The position numbers and the translations under genes are program-made. The notes beneath the pieces were generated by a model, which worked only from the letters and a program-made list of their open reading frames with translations, was not told the DNA's origin and ran no database searches. Shown in pieces: positions 26,001 through 36,240 of a DNA stretch of 64,000 nucleotides. The DNA comes from Macrotis lagotis (lineage: Eukaryota > Chordata > Mammalia > Peramelemorphia > Peramelidae): assembly GCF_037893015.1 (NCBI RefSeq), contig NC_133666.1, forward strand, positions 1,207,467-1,271,466. The letters run 5' to 3'. The first letter of the stretch is position 1. Every line of letters begins with the position of its first letter.

Positions 26001-26877
26001 CCCTGAGGGACATCTATTGTTGCAGGGAATGATCTTCAGTCAAAGAGGTCTTGAAATGTTAAGTGACCTACCTAGGATCACCTAGCATTACAGGGGACTC
26101 TCTGAGTCCCCAGCGGTTTCCTATCTGTCAGTTGCTCTTCCCAGACAGAAGAGAGGAGCATTTATTAGGCACTTACTGTTTGTTAGCTGATGAGATAATT
26201 TTAGAATTCTCTCATTTGCCCCTTCCAGCCCTGGGAGAGAGGTGTTGGGAGTCAGATGTGAAATGATTTGCTCAGAGTCACAAAGCTGAATCTGACTCTA
26301 CCTACCTAGGAAGAACAGGATTTCAATCTGGAGCCACTGCCCCCACCCTCACCTAGAACAAGTGCTAGCACTTGGAACAGTCCAACCCTGTGTCTCTCAG
26401 ACACACCCAACCCCCGGTCAAGCAGTGGCCAGTGAGGTCTGTTGATTCCCTGGACTGTGGAGCAGCTCCTAAGATGCCCTTTAGCATTTGGAACCCTTCA
26501 CAATCTGCTCCACTTGAGTGCATCTCTCATTGCAACCAGATGGACCTATTCTCTGTGCCTTTTGCTCCTTGAGGAAGGGCCCTTTTGTCTTGGTAGCTCC
26601 CCAAGCACCTCGGTGCATTTAGGGCTCGGTTGGGGTTACTCTTGCTGGGCTTAAAAGAAATGCCTGATTTTTTTCTCTCCTGTTCTTAGGTAATAATATC
26701 CTTATGGTTGGGGTCCAGGGCCCCAAGACTCCCTGCGAGGAGATCTTGGTGAAGCACGTCAGTGGTGGCCTCTACACGATCACCTACCTGCTCAAGGAGA
26801 AGGGCGACTATACTCTCATGGTCATGTGGGGCGAGGAGCATATTCCAGGGAGCCCCTATCATATCACCATGCCCTGA
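121..26877 (+). CDS. FLNA: FLNA (filamin A), 3' part: repeats 6-24, 33 exons
   Basis: Filamin A is an actin-crosslinking dimer that anchors membrane proteins and signalling factors to the cortical cytoskeleton. Coding exons: 121-244, 410-570, 844-934, 1077-1246, 1490-1607, 1749-2011, 3422-4019, 5686-5859, 5970-6132, 6224-6384, 6802-6972, 7649-7772, 8116-8272, 9815-10004, 10259-10282, 12448-12695, 13191-13283, 13726-13828, 13926-14066, 14213-14341, 16272-16445, 16792-16953, 18098-18301, 18439-18591, 18857-18979, 19487-19753, 20346-20483, 21453-21568, 22260-22392, 22779-22955, 24228-24446, 24711-24914, 26690-26877. Every junction keeps phase. They sum to 1886 residues plus stop, which fits human FLNA from about residue 762 to 2647. 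I chose FLNA over FLNB/FLNC from near-identity to the FLNA repeats as I remember them and from the FLNA-type hinge 1. The actin-binding domain and repeats 1-5 lie upstream of the window. No frameshift or internal stop is seen, so the gene looks functional. Confidence 0.95.
2012..3421 (+). other. FLNA intron with SINE relic
   Basis: A 1.4-kb intron. A MIR/CORE-SINE-like segment at about 2400-2590 carries the usual 3' half (TATGTGACCCTGGACAAGTC ... cagtttcttcatctgt) and ends in a short CA/AAC-rich tail. The rest is purine-rich unassigned sequence. Confidence 0.6.
3422..4019 (+). CDS. FLNA: FLNA large exon, repeats 9-11 (part)
   Basis: A single 598-base exon, by far the largest here. It encodes repeat 9 ([11 protein letters not shown] onward), all of repeat 10 (from [14 protein letters not shown]) and the first strand of repeat 11 ([12 protein letters not shown]). 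It is preceded by a polypyrimidine tract and CAG, and ends AAAG|GTGAGC. Filamins have one exon spanning about two repeats at this place, which supports the family call. Confidence 0.93.
4570..4975. repeat. Two marsupial tRNA-related SINEs in an FLNA intron
   Basis: About 4586-4660 is an antisense fragment (gtgacttgcccaaggtcacc). About 4791-4975 is a sense copy with GGGGCAGCTCAGTGGC, the A-box-like head, a 'gagtcaggaggacctgagtt' body and an A/C-rich tail. This is the abundant marsupial SINE whose consensus I know as 'gcagctaggtggcgcagtgg'. Confidence 0.75.
5686..10282 (+). CDS. FLNA: FLNA exons for repeats 11-15 (part), including a 24-nt microexon
   Basis: Eight exons carry the rest of repeat 11, repeat 12 ([12 protein letters not shown]), repeat 13 ([11 protein letters not shown]), repeat 14 ([13 protein letters not shown]) and the opening of repeat 15 ([18 protein letters not shown]). 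The last, 10259-10282, is only 24 bases and supplies VSIGGHGL between a CAG acceptor and a GTAAGC donor. It is accepted because the reading frame and the FLNA protein both require it. The 1.5-kb intron before exon 9815-10004 holds an antisense L1 tail. Confidence 0.9.
7150..7280 (-). repeat. SINE fragment, antisense
   Basis: Reads as a diverged antisense SINE: 'attaagtgacccacatagct' through 'ggtgctctatccagtgagtc' and 'tggctgcctcc'. It lies in the FLNA intron between exons 6802-6972 and 7649-7772. Confidence 0.6.
8660..9370 (-). repeat. L1 3' end, antisense, in an FLNA intron
   Basis: Antisense marsupial L1 tail. It includes the reverse of the ORF2 C-terminal region ('tggtattggaattgtgggat', coding antisense for the IPxLGLYP-type motif) and the 3'UTR. 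The same segment recurs at 35340-36240 and 36715-37490. It is orientated against FLNA, as is usual for tolerated intronic L1s. Confidence 0.75.
10283..12447 (+). other. FLNA 2.2-kb intron after the microexon
   Basis: GC- and pyrimidine-rich intron with a short TG-rich run just upstream (10140-10185) and poly-C/G stretches (about 11990-12013). I see no recognisable exon or transposon in it. Confidence 0.6.
12448..13283 (+). CDS. FLNA: FLNA repeat 15 and hinge 1 exons
   Basis: Exon 12448-12695 completes repeat 15 and ends at FQVM. The 93-base exon 13191-13283 encodes the flexible, Pro/Gln-rich hinge 1 ([10 protein letters not shown]... to QQPW) and has phase 0 at both ends, so it could be skipped without a frameshift. 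Hinge 1 separates rods 1 and 2 and is a calpain-sensitive site in filamins. The hinge is the least conserved coding stretch of the window. Confidence 0.9.
13726..18979 (+). CDS. FLNA: FLNA exons for repeats 16-20 (part)
   Basis: Eight exons cover the compact rod 2: repeat 16 ([11 protein letters not shown] onward), 17 ([14 protein letters not shown]), 18 ([14 protein letters not shown]), 19 ([14 protein letters not shown]) and the start of 20. Exon 18857-18979 encodes [12 protein letters not shown]. The Ser codon at 18931-18933 corresponds to the known PKA/RSK phosphorylation site Ser2152 of human FLNA and its basic context is intact. The introns at 14342-16271 and 16954-18097 are long and repeat-bearing. 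Confidence 0.93.
14342..16271 (+). other. FLNA intron with poly(A) run
   Basis: A 1.9-kb intron with a 22-25 base A run near 15347-15370, perhaps the tail of an old retroposon whose body is not recognisable. Segment 14410-14620 resembles 32260-32420 (both contain 'aatctaggag' or 'aatctaggaac' and 'tgaccaaata'), so it is probably an unnamed interspersed repeat. Confidence 0.45.
17590..17735 (+). repeat. Marsupial SINE, sense
   Basis: Body 'cctggagtcaggagtacctg' through 'gcaagtcacttaaccctgtt' and an A-rich tail at 17700-17730. The 5' head is truncated. It lies in the FLNA intron 16954-18097. Confidence 0.8.
19487..21568 (+). CDS. FLNA: FLNA exons for repeats 20-21 (integrin-binding repeat)
   Basis: Three exons. 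The first ends repeat 20 and starts repeat 21 ([20 protein letters not shown]), the second gives the core of repeat 21 ([19 protein letters not shown]) and the third closes it ([14 protein letters not shown]) and begins repeat 22. In the filamin family repeat 21 binds the cytoplasmic tails of beta-integrins, migfilin and FilGAP through its C-D face, and the strand residues of that face are conserved. A minisatellite lies in the intron before the last exon. Confidence 0.92.
20755..21130 (+). repeat. G-rich minisatellite in an FLNA intron
   Basis: About eight degenerate copies of a roughly 40-45 bp unit built around 'ctctggggagcccc', 'atctgaaggggga' and 'gacaagg'. One strand is strongly purine-rich, with many G runs of 3-6. 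It occupies much of the 969-base intron between the two exons that encode the integrin-binding repeat. Confidence 0.8.
22260..24446 (+). CDS. FLNA: FLNA exons for repeats 22-23
   Basis: Three exons encode repeat 22 ([18 protein letters not shown] onward) and repeat 23 ([15 protein letters not shown] to [10 protein letters not shown]). Frame and phase are continuous. Repeat 23 is a binding site for several partners (for example FilGAP) in human FLNA. The intron 22956-24227 holds a TG-rich microsatellite near 23557 and otherwise no feature I recognise. Confidence 0.92.
24510..24663 (-). repeat. Marsupial SINE, antisense, nearly complete
   Basis: Poly(T) at 24516-24528 followed by the reverse complement of the SINE ('ggttaagtgatttgcccaag' to 'ccacctagctgcccc'). 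It sits in the FLNA intron just before the hinge 2 exon. Confidence 0.85.
24711..26877 (+). CDS. FLNA: FLNA hinge 2 and repeat 24 (dimerisation), last two exons
   Basis: Exon 24711-24914 encodes hinge 2 ([16 protein letters not shown] region), which is more diverged than its flanks, and the start of repeat 24 ([19 protein letters not shown]). The last exon ends [12 protein letters not shown] and TGA at 26875-26877. Repeat 24 mediates homodimer formation. The donor after 24914 reads CAG|GCACGT, so this intron is GC-AG: using the nearby GT instead would give an immediate stop. Confidence 0.92.
24915..26689 (+). other. Last FLNA intron (GC-AG) with L2-like relic
   Basis: A 1.8-kb intron starting GC and ending TTAG. 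Around 25420-25570 the sequence reads like antisense L2 ('agggagccactggagtttat', 'ctgcactttaggaaaatcg'). A C run lies at 25587-25599. Confidence 0.55.
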
Positions 26878-27470
26878 TTTGCACCTTCCCCTTCCTATTC
26901 CATGCCACCTGCCTACCACTTGCTCCTGACCCACCTTCACCCAACCCCACCTCCAGTATTGACCTGTGGATCAGTTTACAAGGAAGAGAATTTAACCTCT
27001 TCTCACTCCCAGCCCCCCTCCCAAACACTATTTTTCTGTCCTAATGTCCTCCCTAAGCAAAAAGATCCAAGACCCACTATTGATTTGGCAAGGGTGAGGA
27101 GGCATCTCCAGACATTGAAAACTTCCCCTTCCCCCACAGGCTTCCACATTCACCCTTCCTGGCCCGGGGTGGGGAAGGGACGGCGGCTCTGTCCTTAGAA
27201 CATAGGCCCCCAGCACCCCCATTATACTACTGGCGTGGGCTAGGCCACCAGTCTAATGCTGCGCAGAGGTGTCCCCGGCTGGCTGCTTCCTGCTCCCTGC
27301 TCTAGACACATCTCTGGCCCTTAGGCTCAGAAAACAGTTGGGTATTTTTTGTTTCATTTTTGTTAATTTTTCGTTTTATTTTGTTCAAAAAACTTTTTTG
27401 GGGGAAGGGGCCATGTAACTACCACTCCCTTTCCCACCTAAAGGGGAATAAAGTTGGGCTCCAACTCTCC
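26878..27470 (+). promoter_or_regulatory. FLNA: FLNA 3'UTR and poly(A) signal
   Basis: About 590 bases of C/T-rich 3'UTR follow the stop codon. The canonical AATAAA lies at 27447-27452 with a G/T-rich stretch just after it, so cleavage is expected near 27465-27475. The length is similar to the short 3'UTR of mammalian FLNA. Confidence 0.75.
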
Positions 27471-27854
27471 TCTTGGGCTGAAGGTCTCTTCCTTTCAATG
27501 TTGGGAGGGAGGGAGCAGAAAAAACCCAGAACTCAATCTCAGTTACAACTTTCTTAAGCTTTCCTGTAGAATTCTGAACAAGTCATTATTTTACTCAGTT
27601 ATTAGTCTGAAAGTCCCCTCTGACTCAGGGGGGGGCAAGGGGCCTCTGGGAAGGCCTCAAGTGGCTGCCTACTCAGGAAGGAAGTGAAGAACAGGCTCCA
27701 GTCCCTAGAAGTTGCTTCATCCTTTCCACACACTGTCAACTTGCCAGTGGACTAGAGCTGGGTTGGAAGACTGGGGAGTAAAGTGGGAAGATGGAGGAGG
27801 GGCTTAGAAGTAGGTCAACTCTGGACAAGTGTGGGGCCACTAACCACGGGTAAC

Positions 27855-28055
27855 TGTTCTTGTAATTCAGTTGAACCCCACTCTTTGGGACCCCATGGAC
27901 CACAGTACAACAATGCTGTCCAGGGGGTTTTCTGGCCAAAGGTATGCGAATAGGTTACCATTTCTTTATGCAGTGGACAGGTGAAGTGACTTGGCCAAAT
28001 TTGAACTCAGACCCAGCACCCTATTCACTTAAGTCCCCTGGCTGCCTTGGTAACT
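27855..28055 (-). repeat. Old SINE tail, antisense
   Basis: Segment with 'ttcagttgaaccccactctt', 'gggttttctggccaaaggt' and 'aagtgacttggcc', the reverse of the common MIR/RTE-type SINE 3' half ending in 'cacagagtc...gactgaacaac'. Just downstream of the FLNA poly(A) site. Confidence 0.5.
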
Positions 28056-28326
28056 GCCCCAGGCTGCTCTAAATCTAGGCTGCTTGAGAGCCTTTCTCAT
28101 TTCCACTTTGACCCTGAATGGGAGCATAGAGCAGAATGCTACCTCAACCAGGAGGCTTGGGGGTGAGAAAGTGGGAAATGAGCACAAGTTTTGACCTCTA
28201 CCCACACATCACAGCAAACATGAAATGCCTACTCTAAAACCAAAAAGGTCCCTGGGCCCAGTGTTGAGGATTTTACAAATTGTTATCAATCATTCATTGA
28301 GAACTTTCTGAAAGGGAAATTGCACC

Positions 28327-29223
28327 CATAGTCATATGAAAAAATGCTCTAAATCACTACTTATTAGAGAAATGCAAATTAAAGCATCTCTGAGGTACCA
28401 CCTCGCACCTCTCAGACTGGCCAATATGACCAGAAAGGACAGTGATCGATGTTGGAAGGGTTGTGGGAAATCTGGGACACTTCTATTGTTGTTGGAGCTG
28501 TGAACTCATCCAACCTTTTTGGAGAGAAATTTGGAGCAAAAAGGGCAACAAAAACATGCATCCCCTTTGATCCAGCAATACCACTACTGGGCCTATACCC
28601 TGCAGAGATGATGAAAAAGGGTAAAAACATCACATGTACAAAAATATTCATAGCAAAGCTGTTTGTGGTGGCAAAGAATTGGAAATCAAGTAAATGTCCT
28701 TAAATTGTGGAATGGCTTAGCCAACTGTGGTATATGGAACACTATTGTTCTATTAGAAACCAGGAGGGATGGGATTTCAGGGCAGCCTGGAGGGATTTGC
28801 ATGAATTGATGCTGAGTGAGCTGAGCAGAACCAGAAAAACACTGCACACCCTAACAGTAACATGGGGGCCATGACTCGCTCATTCCATCAGGGCAACAAT
28901 CGGGAACAATTTGGGGCTGTCTGTGATGGAGAATACCATCTGTATCCAGAGAAAGAACTGGAGTTTGAACAAAGACCAAGGACTATTACCTTTAATTTAG
29001 AAAGAAAACCTGCTATCTTATTGTCTGATCTTGCTCTCTTATACTTTCTTTTTCTTCTTTAAGGATCTTGTTTTCTCTCATCACATTCAACTTAGATCAT
29101 TGTGTACCAGGGAATCAATGTAAAGACTAACAAACAAACTGCCTTCTGGGATTGGGGGGGGGGAGAGAAAGAAGATTGGGGGAAAATTGTAAAACTCAAA
29201 ATAAGTAAAAAATTTAAAAAAAA
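28327..29223 (+). mobile_element. 5'-truncated L1 with target-site duplication
   Basis: Marsupial L1 3' end, covering the ORF2 C-terminus (PFDPAIPLLGLYPAEMMKKG, ITCTKIFIAKLFVVAKNWK) and the 3'UTR ending in an A-rich tail. Flanked by an 11-bp direct repeat GAAATTGCACC at 28316-28326 and 29224-29234, the mark of target-primed insertion. ORF2 is frameshifted relative to intact copies. It has landed in older repeat DNA: another diverged L1 piece is visible at about 29450-29740. Confidence 0.85.
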
Positions 29224-29739
29224 GAAATTGCACCACCATTTTAAACCATAGATAACCACCCCACCCCCCAGCAAAAACTCCAAATGGTACAGGTCGTAGA
29301 TTATTTTAAAATTCTTATCAAAAAAACAGGTCAAGAAGGTGAGAGCATCTTTTATAATTACATGAATTAAATAATTAGAAGTGTTCACCACGGAGAAAGG
29401 GTTAAAGATCGCAGGGGGAGAAGACAGATGATTATGAAGATAAAATATTTTTTTTACAGAAAGTCAATGAACTGACATCCCAGAAACATAGAAAATTAAA
29501 TTCAACTCTTTAAAAACTAAAAACAAAATTTGCCCAGAAGATAAATGGACAAAAGGTCCAGGCAGGTCTGGAAGTAAGAAGTTTTCACTATTAACAACCA
29601 GATGAACAAAAACATTCCAAATCACTAATCATTTGAAAAATGCAAATGAAAGTAACTGAGGTTTGACCTCACACCATCAGCTTGGCCAAGAGGACAAAAG
29701 AAAATGACAAACATTGGGAAAGTTGCCCCTGTGGCCTCA

Positions 29740-30900
29740 TTTGGCCTGGTCAACATGCCATCAGAGAAATGCTGAGGATGGGAGGTCTTTTTTCCAATTT
29801 AGGTCTCTGGAATGTCATGGGAAGGAGCATTCGAGTAGCCCCAAGTGCAAAAGGATACCCAAGGGGAACTGGACTCCTTACTAGGGGAAAGATGCAGGAA
29901 TGCAGAATCAAGAGGGTGAGATGCATAGCACCCCTCAGCCCTGGGCCACCTACCTGGTCCACCACACGGATAGACAAGGGCTGGAATGATTGCATCAGTA
30001 GACATAACACCAAGGATGACAGTCCCATCTGACCTCACAAGCACATAGGGTGGTTGTGTGGATAAATAACAGATAAAGGAACGACTACACATTACTTCAT
30101 CTCTTTCCCAGAGAAGAAATCTCTTAGTTCTAACCCAACATCAACCAGTGTAGGAGTTAACTACACATAATGATTTAGGCAACTTCCAAGGGTTTCCATG
30201 TGAAGTCACCCACAATAACCAATATAAAGTACAAGAACTCATGTCCCCCATTTCTTCTCTCTCTCCCCCATGGAACCCAAGGTGTTCCAATAGAACTCCA
30301 ATGGGGAAAGATCTTATGGTAGTAGCCTGGCTTCCAGCAACCAGCAACTTGTTATATCTAGATGGGGTGAGGGTCTTAGATGTTGAGTGGGGCTAAAGAT
30401 GGCCTCCTGATCCAGTGGTGCAGCCCCTGCCATAAATAGTGATGACTGCATTCTATGCAGCTCCATTTTTTCAAGGGCCTTCAGTCATCACCCATCATTT
30501 ACTACATTTCATCATCTCCCACCATTCCCAGGAGCAGCTCTATTTACCCCAATCTCACATTCACATTTTCCTAATTGATCTGCCCATGCTTGTGTAGTTG
30601 TACATGTGTGTGTGTGGGGGGGGGGGGGGACCCAACCTCATCATTCTACCAAAACTACCCTCTGCGAATTGCCCATGAGCTCTTTACTGACAAGTCCAAT
30701 GGTTTTTTTTTTCCTCAGTTTTCTGACAATACATTTGATCATACTCTTCTCTTAAATACCCTCTTCTCTCCTGGTTCGGGTTGGGGGTGGGGGGCTTCCA
30801 GGTTCTATCCTGGGCCCTCTTCTCTCCTCCCTCAATGCCAGTTCACTTGGGGAGGGGGTCTTATTAGCCTTCTCCCACCCCTACATCCTTTAGTTTTCTG
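29740..30900. other. Unassigned intergenic DNA
   Basis: No gene or repeat recognised with confidence. It has a TG/G-rich stretch at 30600-30630. Short reading frames here show no recognisable protein. Confidence 0.5.
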
Positions 30901-31049
30901 TTCACTTTCCCCATTCCATTGCAGGGATAAAGACTTTTTATTACATCCCCAGTACAGTGCCTAACACAAGGCCAATGTGTAATATTTTTTCACTATTAGC
31001 TCCCATGGATGGAATGATCATTTCTATATTGACATCTACTTATCCTGTC

Positions 31050-31890
31050 CCAGCTTCTCTGCTAACCTCCAATCTCCCATCTCCAACTGCCTTTCAGACA
31101 TCTTGAACTAGATGTTCAGGAGTCATCTGAAACTCACTTATACCCCAAACTGAACTCATCATCTTTCCCCTTCCCCCTACTCCTCTCCCCCACTTCCTTG
31201 GGCTCCCAACCTAGGAATCTTCCTAGACTTCTCACTCTCACCAGCCATAGCCAAAATGGTGCCAAGGTCTTTCATTTTCACCTCAGCAGCATCTCTCAAA
31301 TGTATGTCCTTCTCTCCTCTGCCCCTGCCTCTACCCTAGGGCGGACCCTCATCTCCTCACCCCAAGACTATTGGAATAAACTGCTGGTGACTTGTCCTGC
31401 CTCAAGTCTCCCCCACTCCACTCCATCATCCATTCAGCCTGACCATGGCACCCTTCTATGCAGTAAACTCTCATGACCTCCTCTAGGAGCAAATACCAGC
31501 AAAAACATTCAAAGTCCCCTCCTCCCTTTCCAGGCTTTTTTTATACCCAACTCCCTGACACACAGTCTTGGATCCATGTCTCTACTCCCCACATTCTCTC
31601 TGGATGTTCTGTATTCCTGAAACACTCTCTGTCCTCTGCTCTAACTATTGACCTAACCTAGCTTCCTTTAAATGCCAACTAAAATCCCACCTTCCCACAG
31701 AAAGCCTTCCCTAAGCCCTCTTCTTCCAGATGGAATCATTTCTTATTTATTTTTATATGTAGCTTGTTTGTTTACATTTGATTCCATGTTCTCTCTTTGA
31801 TTAGATTGTAAGCTCCTTTAGGACAGGGACTGGTTTTTGTCTTTCTTTGTATTCTAGTGCCTCCCACATAGAAGGAGCAGAAGATGGATA
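31050..31890 (+). repeat. LINE-2 (L2) 3' region
   Basis: Reads as L2 in sense: 'aactgaactcatcatctttc', 'ctaggaatcttcctagactt', 'tcaagtctcccccactcca', then the 3' end 'attgtaagctcctttaggac' and 'agggactggttttt'. ORF2 is fully decayed. Confidence 0.7.
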
Positions 31891-32829
31891 AGGTCAACCC
31901 CCCTCCAGGTTGCTGAAGGGAAGACTTAAGAAGAGCCAGCAGTCTCCATCATGTCCCTCTTCCCAGCTGGCTACCCCAGAGACTTCACAGTTTCCCCTTG
32001 GATCCAAGCCCCCCTCTCCTGTTGGACTGAGTGACTTTGCTCCCAATGGGAGAGCTGTGTTCCCAGCCACATGCCGTGCATATCTCTTCTGATTTCGGCT
32101 TTGTTCTGATTTGGACAAAAGGGGTTTCCTAATCGTTCACTCTGCATGTACATTGTAGAGCAGGTATTCGGTGAGAAAGGGATCAAGCCTTGGCTTCAGA
32201 ACTTGGGGTCCCTCTTTCCCAACTTCCCCTAGATCTGAGACAGGCAAAATCCTACCTTTGGGCCATTTGGTCTGGTGCTGCCACAGGAACTGCAGGTGGG
32301 ACTCGGAATTCAATAAATCTAGGAACTTTTTAGGTGTGAATTAGTTAAATGTTTGACCAAATATAGCTAGCAAATCATATTAGAAATATCCAAATGACCC
32401 TTGGCAGAACAAAGGTTCCCCACCCCATCCTTAGATGAACAATATACAAAGGGAACAGATAGCTCTGTTCCTAGCCTGGTACCCCCTCTCTCTGAGAAAG
32501 TAGAGTGGGGACCTCCAGCTCCAACCTCCAGCTTCCCCTCCTGGCAGAAATGAAAGTCTACCTTGTGGAAGGAAGAGGGGGAGAAGAATCAGGAGATGTC
32601 TGGTATTCCTCCTCCCTTAAAGCCACCCACAACAATCCTCTCATCACAGCTGGTCTCTCCACACATGAGGGCACCATTCTCTCTACCCAGGATTCTTTCC
32701 CTACACAGGGGAACACTATGCATAGGAATATGATTCCTGGTTTCCTATTTTTGCAAACTATGATTTGGGGTGGACTAACAATCTTTTTTGTGTCCTCAGA
32801 TTATTCCCAGTATTTATCAATAAAACCCA

Positions 32830-34880
32830 ATAGCAAGAGATAGAAAGAGAAACTCAAAGTAACTGTAGACAATTTAAGAGACTTGGGAATCTAGCTCCCA
32901 AGACAAACCCACAAACTCTATGAACACAATTACAAAACACTTTTCCCACAAATAAAATCAGACCTAAACAACTGGAAAAATGCCAATTGACCAAGGTTAA
33001 GCCAAGCTAATATAATAAAAACGACAATACTACCTAAATTAAATTACTAATTCAATCCCTTACCAAACTACCAAAAAATTTATTTTACAGAGTTAGAAAA
33101 ATTAGTAACAAAACTCATCTGGAACAACATCAAGAATATCAAAGGAATTAATGAAAAAAAAAAGAAAAGGAAGGTAGATTAACTGTACCAGATCTAAAAC
33201 TATATTAGAAAGCGGCAGTCATCAAAACTGTCTAATACTGACTAAGAAATAGAGAAATGGATTGTTGGAATAGATAAGGTACAAAAGAAACAGTAGTAAA
33301 TGAGTAGAGCAATGTACTGTTTGATAAAGCCAAAGACTGTAGCTTCTTGATGAGAACTCAATAGCTGACAAAAACTGCTGGGAAAACTGGAAAAGAGTAT
33401 GGCAAAAACTAGACATAGACCATCAGCTCACATCCTGTACTGAGATAAGGTCGAAATGCATGCAGGATTTGAGCATAAAGGATAATACCATAAGCCAATT
33501 AGAAGAATAAGGAATAGTTTCTGTCAGATCTGTAGAATAGGGAGAAGTTCATAATCAAAGAAGGAATAGAGAACAACATAAATTGCAAAATGGATAATTC
33601 TGACTACATTAAATTAAAAAAAAAAAGGTTTTACACAAACAAAACCCAAGCAACCAAGAATACAAGGAATGCAAAAAGATGGGAAACAATTTTCACAGTT
33701 ACCGTTTTTGAGTAAGGACACACTACTAAAAAAAAAAAAAAACAAGAACTGTGTCAAATTTATGAGGCAAATCATTCTCCAGTTGACAAAATGATCAAAG
33801 GATAGGAACATCCAGTTTTAGATGTAAGGAATTAAAACTAGAAGTTATATGAGAAAATGGACCAAATGGTTATTGGTTAGAGAAATACGAATTAAAGCAA
33901 CTTTGAGGTACCACCTCACACCTATCACCTTGACTAAAATGACAAAAAAGGAAAATGATCAATGTTGCGAGGGAATGTGGGAAAACTGAGACACTAATGT
34001 ACTGTTGGTGGAATTGTGAACTGGTCCAACCAGTCTGGACAGCAATTTAGAATTATGCCCAAAGGGCAATGAAACTGCTTATCTTTTGATCCAGGAATAC
34101 CATTAGGTCTGTATCCCAAAGAGATCATAAAAAGGGGGGAAAGACCCACATGTATGAAAATATTTATAGCTGCTCTTTTTGTAGTGGCAAAGAATTGGAA
34201 ATTGAAGGAATCAGTTGGGGAAATGAATAAACAAGTTATGGTACATGAATGCTTCTGGGGTACTATTGTTCTGTAAGAAATCATGATCCAGGAGCAGTTA
34301 GGTGGCAGTGGATAGAGCACCGGCCCTGGAGTCAGGAGTTACCTGAGTTAAAATCCGACCTCAGACACTTAATAATGACCTAGTTGTGTGGCCTTGGGCA
34401 AGTCACTCAACCCCATTGCCTTGCAAAAACCTAAAAAAAAAAAAAATCATGAGTGACTTAACTTCAGAAAAGCCTGAAAAAGACTTGCTGAATGAAGTGA
34501 GTAGAACCAGGAGAACATTGTACACATTATGTACCTCGTGACTTGATTAACTAGGATGGACTCAGCTCCTCTCAGCAGTTCAGTGATCAAGAAAACTCCT
34601 GAGAGTCCTGCTATGGACAATGCCATCCACAACCAGAGGAAAAAACATAGTGTCTGAATGCAAAGCGTGCTATGATCAGTTTTTTTAAACTTTCTTTTAT
34701 GTTTTTTCTTTCTCATGTTTTCCCCCTTAATTCTAATTCTTTTTTCACATGACTAATATGAAAATATGTTCAACACAATTTTACCTATATCAGATTGTTT
34801 GCTGCTCTGGGAAGGGGGGAGGGAAGGAGGTGGTAGGAAAATGTGGAATTTAAAGGCTTGTAAAAGGATGAATGTTGGAA
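32830..34880 (+). mobile_element. L1 ORF2/3' fragment interrupted by a SINE
   Basis: Sense L1 from the reverse-transcriptase C-terminal part ('ccaagctaatataataaaaa') to the 3'UTR ('ttaaaggcttgtaaaagg'). ORF2 is riddled with stops. A SINE at 34287-34443 splits it, with the L1 sequence resuming at 34444. Its 3'UTR differs from the L1 at 28327, so it belongs to another subfamily. Confidence 0.75.
34287..34443 (+). mobile_element. Marsupial SINE with target-site duplication
   Basis: Full-length sense SINE (GCAGTTAGGTGGCAGTGG to a poly(A) tail at 34434-34446) inserted in the L1 above. Direct repeat AAATCATGA lies at 34278-34286 and 34444-34452. Confidence 0.85.
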
Positions 34881-35339
34881 ACTACTGTGTGGGATGAGTT
34901 TACCCACTTAAATAAAACCTGGAGATTTCTCAAGGAATGAAGAGAAAAGTTTTATTCAATTCTGGAGAATTGGACCCCCTTGCTCCATCTTAAACATGGA
35001 GAGAGAAAAGGGGTAAAGAGCAGGAAATCCAAGATCCATTTATCCAAGTGAGATCCCCCCCCCCCCCACTGACCCATCCTCGTTAGTGAGGAATGTGGTC
35101 TCTAAAGAAAAAGCCTATAATTCAAACAGAGACAGGTTCTCCCCACTCCGGGACAAGGAATGTAGGACCATCTGGACTTGTCCAGATAAGACAGGGTCAG
35201 TTTACTCTTTACATTTTGGTCAAGGTAACATAAAATTGCTTGTCAGGGGACACAGCTTTAACTATTTCTAATGTATAATATTCTACTGAAGAAATCTAAG
35301 ACTTTATCCCATTCAATACCTTTGCATGTAATTGGAAAA

Positions 35340-36240
35340 AATAAAATTTAAAAATATATTTTCTTTCCTTTATTTATTAGTAATCTTTTCTTTTTAAATT
35401 TTGAGTCCTGTCAGGACTCCACCTGTAAGCAATCTTTTCTCTTTGAATTTTGAGTTCCAAATTCTCTCCCTCCTTCCTACCTCCTGTATGATCTATGGAG
35501 AAAGCAAGCAATATGATATCAATTGTACATGTAAAATCATGCAAAACACAATTTCATTTCTTTGCCAAATTTCCCATAAAAAGCAAGAAAAATAAAACAA
35601 GAAAATGATGCTTCAATTTATATTCAGTTCATCAGGTCTCTCTTTGGAGGTAGATAACATTTTTCCTTATTAGTCCTTTGAAACTATCTTGGATCATTGT
35701 ATTGATCACAGAGTAGCCAAGTCTTTCATAGTTGACCATTATTACCACTTTGCTTTTACTGTGCACTATGATGTCCCAGTTCTTCTCACTTCACATTTAG
35801 ATGGCGCCTTGTCTTTCTGAAATCTTCCCCCATCCCCTGTCCCTTGTCATTTCCCACAGCACTATAGTCCTCCATACCAATCATATAACACAATTTCTTC
35901 AGCCTTTCCCCCATTGATGAATGGGCATCCCTTCAGTTTCCCATTTTTTGGTCATGTACACATGGATCCTTTTCCTTCTTCTTTGATTTCTTTGACTACA
36001 GACCTAGTAGTTAGTGCTTTCGTTAACTTCAAAGGGTACACACCCTTTTGTAGCCCTTTGGGCAAAGTTCCAGAATGGTTGGACCAGTTCACTACTCCTA
36101 TTGTGTACCTATTTGTGGCCCTATTTTTCCCTCATCCCACCCAGCATTTGTCATTTCTGAGAAGTCTTAAGTGGTACCTCAGAGTTGTTTTAATTTGCAT
36201 TTCTCCAATCAATAGTGATTTAGAGCAGTTTTACATATGA
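35340..36240 (-). repeat. L1 3' end, antisense
   Basis: Antisense L1 tail with 'ccccattgatgaatgggcat' and 'aagttccagaatggttggac', the reverse of the ORF2 C-terminal coding region. Diverged; carries no intact frame. Confidence 0.65.

Noticed and set aside
121..26877. FLNB or FLNC identity
   Set aside because: Repeat sequences, the short hinge 1 and the [12 protein letters not shown] site fit FLNA best; there is no FLNC-type insert in repeat 20.
29682..30032. 116-codon frame downstream of an L1 fragment
   Set aside because: Begins inside a decayed L1 piece and shows no recognisable protein sequence.
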